16,690 bases of DNA from an uncultured Clostridia bacterium (lineage in GTDB: Bacteria; Bacillota; Clostridia; Oscillospirales; UMGS1783), in NCBI GenBank assembly GCA_937892635.1, contig CALBKB010000129.1:1-16690 (forward strand), read 5' to 3'. Made by a program: the position numbers and the translations under genes. Under the pieces are notes generated by a model. That model was given only the letters and a program-made list of their open reading frames with translations, was not told the DNA's origin and did no database searches. Shown here piece after piece: positions 5,679-15,300 of this stretch (the first letter of the stretch is position 1; each line of letters starts with the position of its first letter).

Positions 5679-8600
5679 ATGTCATTTGTCAAACGAATTG
5701 CCGCATTGATCCTGTGTCTGTGCATGCTTTGCAGTCTTCCCATTTCGGTCCACGCGGCTGACACCGTCACGCTGGACGATGCCGTCGTTATAGCCATCGA
5801 CGATAACGGCGTAACCGTCCGTGTCGTCTTCTCCGCCCCCGTCAAGTTTAAGTCGGGGAACGTCTTTACCCTAATGACCGGCAACGCGTCTGCCGCCTGC
5901 TCGGCAACCAACCAGCAGATGTGGAAACACACCACCACGGCTGTCGACGAAGCCGACGGCTTTGCCACTACCTACGATCTCAATTTCCCCTATTGCCCTT
6001 CGGCAAACTGTGAATACAAAACCAAACATAAGGCTTGGTGGGGCGTGGGTGACGATGAAAACGGCTACAAACTGCCCGACAACGGCATCTATCTCTACAT
6101 GAATGATTTTAACGCCACCGATAAAGATACCAACAGCCTCTACCTGAGCGAGCAGATCATCGTCGGCGTCAATGGTGAGCGTTTGGAGCGCACCGCCGTA
6201 GAGGCAAGCCCTCCCTGCAATAAATTCTATGTCAAGCTCACGACCTATCAGCCTGACACCTCGAATTTACCTATCACCCTGAATAAGGCCGCCGTCGTTG
6301 CGGCTGATGAAAACGGCTTCATCGTCGAGGCCACCTTCTCCGAGCCGGTTCACCTCAACAAGAACTTTTGGGTCATGAGCACCCCCCATCAGGCAAGCTG
6401 CGGCGATGGTATCTGCCAATGCGCTACGGTTTTGGGTGTTGACTATGTCGGCGATACGCAAGGCACCGGCTATTCGGATACCCTTCACATCTATTTTGAT
6501 TATTGCCAGACCCCTGCCTACAAAGAGGCGCACAGAGCCCTGTGGCTGGACGAGGACGGCAACTATAAAGTGCCCGATAGCGACGTCTTTGCTAACGGTG
6601 CCTACCTCTTTGTCAACGACTTTGGCGCAAACCACGTCCAAGGCTCGGGGCTGATGAGCACTTCGGTCATCAGCGGTCTTAACAACAAAGCGGTAGCTGC
6701 GACCAATGAAGAACTCAAGGGCGCCAGCAACGAGTACGGCGAACTGTACATCAAGCTCAAAGACGAGATTCCCGTCAAGCTTACCGGCGCGTCAGTCGTT
6801 GATGTCACTGCCGACGGCGTCACCGTCAAGGCTACCTTCTCGGCTCCCGTACGCGTGACCTATCGACAGGCCAACGCCTTCTGCCTGGTTGCCACCTCGG
6901 CCGGCGGCGGATGCAACCCCAACAACGATGATCAGTGGCAGATGTGGACCCATAGCAACATCATCTACCTCAACCCGACCCTCAATGCCAACGGCGAAGA
7001 GTGTAGTAAAGAACTGATGATGACCTTCGATTACTGCAACGATCGTTCGGCAGGCACCAACTGCACCAACGCCAACCATGCCGGTAAATGGTTCGACGGC
7101 GAGGAGTACGTCGTCCCCGAAGCTTGGCTGTATCTGGACGACAGCCCCAAAAAAGTTGCCGTCGACACCGGCTACATGAGCAAGGATGCCATCGTCGGCA
7201 TCAACGGTGCACCGGTTGAACGCATGGCTGTGTCCGGCTCCTCCCCCTACACCAGTAAGATCTATGCCCAGGCCATTGACGACCGTGACGGAACGGGCGG
7301 CGTCGATATCGGCGATCCTTTCATCGCCGACGAAACGACTACCTATTCCTTCATGAACGCCGACACCGGCCGCGAGCTGGCCGTCAACGGCAATACCGAG
7401 TTCAAACTCGTCGGTCAGGGCAACAATAAATACGCCATCATGGTCGACGATGCCTATCTCGACCTGACCGGCACAGCGCCTGCGCTGAGCGCCGAGGAAC
7501 GGATCTACATCATCCGTCCCTGCGCCTACGATCGCTATCAGATCATCTATAACGCCAAATCGGTCACCGATACCGATGATGGCACCGATAACACCGTCAC
7601 CCTCGGCATGGTCAATGAAGCCAACCCCATCATTGCCTCGGGCTGGTATCTGACCAAGGCCGGCGAATCCAAGCCGCTGCGCATCCTGCCTCTGGGCGAC
7701 TCGATCACCTTCGGCACCAACAAGGATGCCTCTTGGCCGCTCATGGGCTGGCGTGACGATCTGTCCAAGGGTCTGGCTGACAAGCTCGACCGCTACGTCT
7801 TCGTCGGTTCGCAGGTGTCTGAGGTCACTACCCTGGACCAGGCCGTCCTGCTCCGTCATGAGGGCAACCCCGGCTGGACCATCAAGGATCGTCCCAGCGC
7901 CAACGAACCGGGCGTGACCGTCAACGGCATTTATAAACTGGTTGACGGCTTGGTTGATAAGTACGCGCCCGACATCACCCTCATGATGATCGGCACCAAC
8001 GACCTGTATCATAGTGCTTACGCCGATGAAAATAAGAAGATTGAGCAGGAAGATATCGACAACATGCTCGCCGACTACGAGGATCTGATCCAGGCTCTGA
8101 CCCATGGCGACGAGCGTCAGACCGTTTTCTGCTCGACCATTACCCCCACCACCAGCAGCACCATTAAGGGTCAGGAAACTCTCTTCAATGCGGATTTCCC
8201 CGCCTTTATTCAGAAGATGGCGCAGACCTATCCCGTCGTGCTCAACGATAACTATGCCGCCCTCGCGGGTGACAACGTTGCCGACTATCTCACCGACGGT
8301 ACCCACCTCACCGAGGCCGGTAACGTCTTGATTGCGCAGACCTATGCCGATTCCATCGCTCGCATCTACAACAGCGACGGCACCAAGAAAACGGTGCAGG
8401 ATCTTATGGATGCGGCAGGGGAGAGTGGCACGGTCTACCTCAATGCCGACGCGGTTGTCGACGGTGAGCTTACCGTTCCCGCCGGTGTAACCCTTGACCT
8501 CAACGGCTGGTCTGTTGCGGCGGAAAGCATGGTAGCCTACGGTCGCATCCTCGACAGCAGCAACGGCGAGGGCGCTATTGTCGCCGATAAGGGCACGGTT

Positions 8601-9065
8601 CTCCTCACCGCTAACGACAACGTCGTGGCTCTGTATGATACCCAAGACGGATGCTACCGCCTCTATACCTGTGAGGCCAAGCACAAGAGCCAAGTCCAAG
8701 AAACGCGTGTGCGCTTTGGTCTTGCTCTGGTTTTGGGCGGCGAAACCTTTAACGAAAAGGCCTACAAACTGCTCAGTGATCCGATCAATGCCGACTGTGA
8801 GATCGTCTTTGCCTTCACCTACGACAACGGTACCGATCAAACCGAGCTCAGACTCCCGCTGTCCGGGGACATCCTCAATCGGTACTATCAGACGCTCAAA
8901 AAGAATGCAGCTGTCTTTGACACCTATTACGTTATCGCCAACGTCAACGGTATTAACACCATGTCGGAAGGCGCAACGCTGACCTGTGAGCCCGTCTTCT
9001 CGACCGGCGCCGGCACCGAAGTTGTGCCAACTGCGCAAAGGTATACTCACACTGTTAATCAATAA
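5679..9065 (+). CDS. Gene B: exported SGNH/GDSL esterase (CE3-like) with Ig-like repeats
   Basis: 1128 aa. ATG 5679 follows AGGAGG (5665-5670); the ATG at 5674 is out of frame. The signal peptide is nearly the same as in gene A (LILCLCMLCSLP, cleavage near VHAAD). Three Cys-containing Ig-like repeats start near residues 30, 199 and 367, each with the F-P/D-Y-C motif. Residues ~548-660 (TTYSFMNADTGRELAV onward) may be a small beta-rich, possibly ricin-like, module. Residues ~666-890 are an SGNH hydrolase: G673-D674-S675 (nucleophile Ser), HEGNPGW at 727-733, G772-T773-N774-D775, and D873-G-T-H876. The full Ser/Asp/His set is present. The order LPLGDSITFG, GWRDDL, VFVGSQ, HEGxxGWTI resembles family CE3 acetylxylan esterases, so the probable reaction is O-deacetylation of a polysaccharide. 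Residues ~899-1128 match gene A's C-terminal domain and end YTHTVNQ. No wall anchor is visible. Confidence 0.93.
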   Translation: MSFVKRIAALILCLCMLCSLPISVHAADTVTLDDAVVIAIDDNGVTVRVVFSAPVKFKSGNVFTLMTGNASAACSATNQQMWKHTTTAVDEADGFATTYDLNFPYCPSANCEYKTKHKAWWGVGDDENGYKLPDNGIYLYMNDFNATDKDTNSLYLSEQIIVGVNGERLERTAVEASPPCNKFYVKLTTYQPDTSNLPITLNKAAVVAADENGFIVEATFSEPVHLNKNFWVMSTPHQASCGDGICQCATVLGVDYVGDTQGTGYSDTLHIYFDYCQTPAYKEAHRALWLDEDGNYKVPDSDVFANGAYLFVNDFGANHVQGSGLMSTSVISGLNNKAVAATNEELKGASNEYGELYIKLKDEIPVKLTGASVVDVTADGVTVKATFSAPVRVTYRQANAFCLVATSAGGGCNPNNDDQWQMWTHSNIIYLNPTLNANGEECSKELMMTFDYCNDRSAGTNCTNANHAGKWFDGEEYVVPEAWLYLDDSPKKVAVDTGYMSKDAIVGINGAPVERMAVSGSSPYTSKIYAQAIDDRDGTGGVDIGDPFIADETTTYSFMNADTGRELAVNGNTEFKLVGQGNNKYAIMVDDAYLDLTGTAPALSAEERIYIIRPCAYDRYQIIYNAKSVTDTDDGTDNTVTLGMVNEANPIIASGWYLTKAGESKPLRILPLGDSITFGTNKDASWPLMGWRDDLSKGLADKLDRYVFVGSQVSEVTTLDQAVLLRHEGNPGWTIKDRPSANEPGVTVNGIYKLVDGLVDKYAPDITLMMIGTNDLYHSAYADENKKIEQEDIDNMLADYEDLIQALTHGDERQTVFCSTITPTTSSTIKGQETLFNADFPAFIQKMAQTYPVVLNDNYAALAGDNVADYLTDGTHLTEAGNVLIAQTYADSIARIYNSDGTKKTVQDLMDAAGESGTVYLNADAVVDGELTVPAGVTLDLNGWSVAAESMVAYGRILDSSNGEGAIVADKGTVLLTANDNVVALYDTQDGCYRLYTCEAKHKSQVQETRVRFGLALVLGGETFNEKAYKLLSDPINADCEIVFAFTYDNGTDQTELRLPLSGDILNRYYQTLKKNAAVFDTYYVIANVNGINTMSEGATLTCEPVFSTGAGTEVVPTAQRYTHTVNQ
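6531..6578 (+). repeat. 48-nt segment identical to 4139-4186 (copy in gene B)
   Basis: Partner of the segment in gene A. It covers the HRALWLDEDGNYKVPD stretch of B's second Ig-like repeat. The next base on each side already differs (GAGGCT versus GAGGCG before, GCCGG versus AGCGA after). Confidence 0.95.
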
Positions 9066-9078
9066 GGAGATAGGAACA

Positions 9079-9192
9079 ATGAAGAAGATCTACCAAGCCC
9101 CCGAACTGGAAATTGTATTGCTCTCGTCCCGCGAACCGATCGCCAGCGATGTTGAGGAAAACTCGTCCTTAGACGTTGAATTGTGGGAGTGA
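9079..9192 (+). CDS. Tiny acidic peptide (37 aa) paired with gene B
   Basis: The start ATG 9079 follows AAGGAG (9064-9069), which overlaps gene B's TAA, with a 9-nt spacer. It opens MKKIYQAPELEIVLLSS and continues with an acidic stretch (SDVEENSSLDVELWE, stop TGA). It is similar to the peptide behind gene A over the first ~15 residues (Y-x-x-P-E-(V/L)-E-I-V-x-L), while the tails differ but both are rich in Asp and Glu. There is no signal peptide or Cys. The junction sequence from the stop codon through the start is also very similar between the two cassettes, so the pair big gene plus tiny gene was probably duplicated as one unit. Function unknown. Confidence 0.82.
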   Translation: MKKIYQAPELEIVLLSSREPIASDVEENSSLDVELWE

Positions 9193-9198
9193 TACCCC

Positions 9199-9234
9199 AA
9201 AAACGAGCCAGCCAAAAACTGGCTCGTTTTTTTT
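9199..9234 (+). terminator. Strong Rho-independent terminator of cassette B
   Basis: Stem AAACGAGCCAG (9201-9211) pairs with CTGGCTCGTTT (9219-9229), loop CCAAAAA, followed by a T-run to 9234. It starts within 10 nt of the tiny gene's stop codon. Confidence 0.96.
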
Positions 9235-9256
9235 GGCGTTTTCGTCTAAATACCAC

Positions 9257-9285
9257 TAGACAAAGTGCAGAAATTATGGTATAAA
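9257..9285 (+). promoter_or_regulatory. Promoter of the gene C-D-lipoprotein operon
   Basis: TAGACA (9257-9262), 17-nt spacer, TATAAA (9280-9285). A second TATAAT at 9289-9294 has no properly spaced -35. The leader to the start codon at 9371 is about 80 nt. Confidence 0.7.
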
Positions 9286-9299
9286 ATATATAATAAGAT

Positions 9300-9337
9300 A
9301 GCATCGATAGGTGTCACTGTCGGGACGCCGTGATGCT
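9300..9337 (+). promoter_or_regulatory. Two-stem hairpin in the leader of gene C
   Basis: AGCATC (9300-9305) pairs with GATGCT (9332-9337), enclosing GGTGTC (9310-9315) paired with GACGCC (9324-9329) around an 8-nt loop. It lies at the very 5' end of the predicted transcript and could stabilise it. There is no T-run, so it is not a terminator. Confidence 0.35.
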
Positions 9338-9370
9338 GTACTGTTGCAAAACACAAGGAGGCAAAATACT

Positions 9371-12300
9371 ATGAAGAAGATCAAACAGATCGCGGTCATG
9401 TTACTGTGTCTGTGCATCCTTTGCGGTCTTCCGCTGTCGTTGGCGGCCGAGCCGGTAGAGGATGTGGAAATGAACAAGGCAATTCTGGTTAACGCCACGG
9501 AAACAACGGCTACCATCCAGGTAACCTTTGATGAGCCTGTTCATATTTTTGATGAGAAAGGCTTTTACATACAGTCGGCACCGGGTGTGCTCAGCTGTGA
9601 CGGAAATCCCGAAAACTGGATCTCCGGCTCGCCCACCGTCGAGTATGTGGACCCCATCCAAAAGGGTGGGAAGGATTATTCCGCTAACATTAAATTAACC
9701 TTTGATAAGTGCGAGTGCGGCGCTGACGTTAACCAGCGTCACCCCAACCTCTGGGGTGCCGATGGCACGACCCTGCCTGAAAATATGGTGTTGCGCATTT
9801 CCGAGGAATATGTTGACGGCACCTTGGGCGGCGATCACGACATTAACATCGACGTCGACACCTGGGACGATTCAACCGGTCAGGGCGGTCAGGGCGGCCA
9901 AAGCAGCCCCTACATCACCCTCGACAGCGCCATCGTTACCGCTGCCGATGAGATCGGCTACACCGTGGACGTCACCTTCTCGGCGCCCGTAACCGTTCCC
10001 AACTACAAGAGATTTATTGTTATGAACCAGCCCATCCACGGCGGCGACACGGCAACCGTTTGCCAGAACTGGCAGATCCAGTCGATGAAATACATCATCG
10101 ACGGCCAGGAGTCGGACCAAGGTCCTTCCGCCAAGCTGCGCTTGACCTATAAGTATTGCCCCACGCACAAGGATCTGTGGGTGGAAAATGCCGAGATCGG
10201 TCAATATAAAGTGCCCAACAGCGGCATCTTCGGCGGCGGCGCTTATTTGACGATCAATGACCACGAGGACGCTCACGTGAAGGAATCGGGTCAAATTAAC
10301 CCCGTGGTTATTCATGGCGAGAACAATGCGCCTGTCGCTGCAACGATCAAAAACCCCGGACAATCTAACGAGTATGCTATTGTGGCCACTCGTCTGCAAA
10401 ATTACCTGCCCGTCATCAAGCATTTCACGAAAGATACCCTCGCCGGTGAAAACGGCGGCCTCCTTAAGGGGCATCTGTCTGACGGCTTTGTCAACTATTA
10501 CAAGCCCGTTACCAACATTATCCCTGAGATCGTTTCGGCCGTTGTAGAAGATGCCAACGATGCGCAACAGGTACAAATGTTGGTCACCTTCAACACGCCC
10601 GTTACCATGAACATCGCATCGAATTACTCTTGGGACGTCGTCATGCGCTTCGGTAACGCCGGTAACAGCGGTGCCGGTGCAACCACCAATAAGCGAATGA
10701 GCGGCTATGAGTATGTCGACGGTGTTCCGAGTGTTGTCGACGGCAAGACCTATGCCACCCAGATTCGCTATACCTTTGCCATGCCCGCCTCCGTGCCGCT
10801 GGCCGGCAAGGTTGGTATCGTCTTTGACGAAAACGCCTATGCCGAAGAGTACGATAACGGTTCAGTAGCTCCCGCCATCCTGTCCGATAAAACCGGTCAG
10901 GGTCTGGTTTCTACTGTCAAGCTCGGTCAAAGAGATGCTGCTTTCATGATGGCCACTCTCGCTGAGGATGCGCAGAACATTGTGCGCGTATTCGCTGAGG
11001 ATGATACCCATCTGATCGTCGAATTCGATATGGCCGTTGAGAATATTGATATTTCTGCCATCACGGCCGGCAGCTGCACCGTCACGCAGGCCGAAAAGAT
11101 GAGTGAGATCACCGATAATGCGGGAAGCTATGGCTCGGCTAAGTGGAAATTGACCCTCAATCAGGCTCGCAACGAAAACGAGAAAGAGCTCATCATCCCC
11201 GCCAACGCCTTGACCACGGCCTATAACGGCACCGTTGTAGCCAAGGAGTTGAAGGGCGCCATCATCACCGAGGCCGATCTTCCGCCTGTGGTTCTCTCGG
11301 CTACCCTGCTGGATGCCGATGATGCCGAAAAGGTGCAGATGCTCGTTACCTTCAGCAAGCCGGTGGCCATGAACGTCGAGGCTCCTTCTTGGACCGTCGC
11401 CATGCGCTTTGTCAATGGCGTTAACGGCGGTGCCGATGCCACGGCCAATAAGCAAATGACCGCCTATGAGTATGTCAACGGCGCAACCGGTGCCGACGGC
11501 AAAACCTATGCCGATAAGATTCTCTTTACCTTCGCTAAGCCTGCCGCTGTGCCGCTGAGCGGTCAGGTGGGCATCACCTTTGACGAAGATAAACTCACTG
11601 AGGAATATAACAATGGCTCGGTGGCCCCTGCCATTGTGTCCGACAGTTTGGGTCAGGGTCTGGTTTCCACCTTCACCAATGCCAACGGCAGAGAAGTCTC
11701 CTTTACCTTGGCCGATCTGGATGAAACGGCTCAGGATATTGTGCGCGTTCTTGCCGTGACGGATACCAAACTGACCGTCGATTTCGGCATGCTCGTCCGC
11801 TCGATCGACATCTCCAAACTGACTCTGGACGGCTGCACCGTAACGGCGGCCGAGCCGGTATCCGTCGTTTCGGATGCCTTTGGCAGCTATGGCTCTGCCC
11901 AGTGGATGCTCACGCTTGATAGCGCTTACAGCCGTGACCGGAACCAACTGGTCATCGCTTCCGGCGCCCTGACCACCCCCTATAACGATACGGTTGTCAA
12001 CAAGGAACTCAAGGGCACGATCCTCACCGTGGACGATATCGCTCCCGAGGTTCTGTCTGCCACGCTCATGTCGGCCAGCGACCCCGACATGGTACAAATG
12101 CTCGTTACCTTCATCAAGCCGGTAACCATGAACGTCGAAGCACCTTCGTGGGATATCATGATGCGTTACGGCAATGCCGCAAACGGTGAAGGCAATAAGA
12201 GAGTGACCGGCTTTGAGTACGTCGATGGCACCGTTGGCGCCGACGGCAAGACCTATGCCGCTCAGATCCTCTTCACCTTCGATAAGGCCGATAGCCTGCC

Positions 12301-15300
12301 GCTGGGCGGCAAGGTCGGTATCGCCTTTGCCGAATACAATCATCCTTCCGACCAGAATGATGAGTCGGTTTCGCCCGCCATCCTGTCCGATGATCAGGGT
12401 CGCGGCTTGGTTCCCACCGATATGATCACCGGTCAAGACGGCGCCCGCATCGCCATCACCTTCGTTCAGGCCAGCCTGATTGAAGAGGCTCAGGATCTGA
12501 TCTATGTCGTTGCCAAGAACGCCAATCAGGTCACCGTCGACTTCAATATGCTGGTTCAGAAGATCAACGTCAACAAGATCACGCTGGGCGGCTGCACCGT
12601 CGTCGGTGCCGAGGCCGTATCTCCCGTCAAGGATAACTACGGCAACCACGGCTCTGCCCGTTGGACGCTCACCCTCAATCAGCCGCATTCCGCTGAGGAT
12701 AACGAGCTGATCATCGCCGCCGGCGCCCTGACCACCCCCTATAACGGCACGGTTGTCAACAAGGAACTCAAGGGCACCATGCAGCGTTTCCAAAGCTTCT
12801 CGGTTACCGACGCCTTTGTCGATGACGAGACGCATATGACCATCAAACTCGACAGAGAGATCTCCGATTATACCGGCATCGTCGCTTCGGTTCGTATGTT
12901 CGATGCCGAAAACAAGCTTGTCGACGAACTGAAACTGAACCTGAGCAAGGGCGAGGGAAATTCGCTCGATTACATCGCCGTTCCCGAAAAGACGGGCGAT
13001 ATCCGCAACTACTCGGCTCTGTGGCGCACCGCGCAGGAAAAGGGCTATACGCTGGAAGTGGTCGTCACCTATTCGGGTGTTGACCCCGTCGATGTCGGCC
13101 TTCTGACGATTGAGAAGTATGCCTTCAATCCCGATGCCTTCACCGTTGTGGGCGTCACCCAGAACACCGCTAACACCCTGCTTGTTAAGTTCTCGGCCAA
13201 CGTGGCTCTTCAGGATATTGACAAGGCTTGGGTCTGCCTGCGCATGATCAATCCCAAAACCGGCGGCGTTATTGCCGTTAAGGATGCCACCGGCAAGCAT
13301 ATGCAGTGGGGCGCCTCCTCGGTGGCTCACTATGAGAAGGACGGTCAGGTGGTCAAGGACACCCTGCTGGTAACCTTCCCCGCAACCACCGATATCAGCC
13401 TGCTGCTCAACCGCGTCAACATGGATCCTCAGTATCGCGATTATCCCATCGTCCTGTGCATGGAAGAGGATAACAAGATGGATGCCGAGAACAAGGGCAA
13501 CCATCTGATGTATAACATTCGCCGCGACGATGACGGCAAGGCCATCAAGCAGCTGGATGTTACCGAATATAAGGTTTCCGGCAGCGCCCTCAACGACGCG
13601 ATCCTCGTCGCTATCGACGGCGTTAAGCAGCCCTCGCTGGGTCTGACCGCCGATAAGATCGAGGTTCTCGACCAGACGCGTCTTGTCATCACCTTCTCCG
13701 AGCCCATCGTGCTCGATAAGCCCTTCCTGTCCATTCGTCCCATGAACGATAAGAACCAGACCAAGACCAAAGAGAACACCAATATCGAGCTGTTCTGGAC
13801 GGGTGAGGTTTCGTATTATAACGATGACCATACCAAGGTCCTCTTCGTTCTGCACGATGTCGACAAACAGAAGAGCAACGCAGTCGTCGCACCTATCGAC
13901 GGTCTGCACAACATCTTTGCCGCCGGCTATGAGGACGACGAGTATAAGCTCAAGTTTGCCTTCCTCGATGCCAACGCTGCCCATCAGCGCGTTATGGACG
14001 GTGTCATCCGCGGCATTACCGGCGAGAGCGGCAACCTGTTCATCGCCGATTGCCTCAACGGCCTCAACGATGCCGTTTGCCTGGATATCGACGCTAAGAC
14101 CATTCCTCAGGGCAACCTGACCATCACCGACGTCTCCATCATCTCCGACCTGGAAGCCATTGTCAGCTTCTCGGCTCCCATCGAGATCGTTGACCGTCCC
14201 TACATCGGTATCCGTGTCCTCGACAGCAAGAACCGTATGTTGTGGCGTACCGAAGACGGCGAGCTGGTTCTCATCAGCAAGGATGCTAACGGCAATCCCA
14301 CTACGCCCTTGCAGGGTCAGACCACCTGGACCTGGTACAACGAGGAACACACCCAGATCCTCATCAAGATTACCTCCGGTATCGAAGGCATGAACAACTT
14401 CGTCGACATGATGAACTTTGATTGGTCGACGCTGGGCGAAGGCGTTCGCGTCACCGTCGGTGTCGAAGAGAAATACGATCCCGCTATCCTCAACAACGGT
14501 CGTGTCGACAACATCTACATGGCGTCCGATCCTCGCATCGGCCTGCTCGGCAACAAGTTCGACGGTACCTACGACGGCAGCTACGTCGAGCCTACCATGA
14601 ACTTTGACTACAAGAACGTTACCATGTCGGCCAGCATCATCAACGATATGCAGGTCCGCATCAAGTTCTCTCATGATGTCCAGCTTAAGGGCAAGACTTG
14701 GTTCACCCTCCGCTACATCGACCCTGAAACCGGCGTTTCGGCTATCTGGGGCGACGGCACGCTCAACCGCACCCTCATCCAGTTCAACGGTACCTGGGAG
14801 TGGGAGAACAACAGCAAACGCTCCATCATCTGGACCATGAACGGCAACAACATCTTCGGTGCTTGCAACATCACCGACCTGGTCAACCAGCAGGGCGCTT
14901 TGTCCTTATTCAAGGGCTATCCGCTGGTCATGACCGTTCAGGAATGTGATTCTGAAGAATTTAAGGTCAGCTCCAAGAACGGCCGTATCGAGAACTTTGT
15001 GGCTCTCGACGGTAAGAACCGTTTGGCCGCGACTGCACTGGATGCGAACCTCGACTTTGCCTATGCGCCTTTGAACACCTCTGTGCTCAAGGATAAGAAG
15101 GACGTCGAGCTGCTCGAAGTCAATGTCGTCGACGATCAGACCATCGAACTGGTCTTCTCGGAAGACATCGTCTTCAGCGACGACGAGAAGATCCCGACCT
15201 TCACCTTGCGCTACATCAACCCGACCGGCGAGAGCGAAGTACTGGTCAACGGTAAAGTGGCCAACTTCAAGGGTGTGGTAACGCCCAAGGAAGGCGACGG

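Noticed and set aside
6792..9062. Long minus-strand open frame opposite gene B
   Set aside because: Same cause: it lies opposite the verified SGNH domain, has no ribosome site or recognisable family, and its residue composition mirrors the sense codons.
10862..14674. 1270-codon minus-strand open frame opposite gene C
   Set aside because: Antisense image of the repeats in gene C; its apparent repetitiveness only mirrors the sense repeats.
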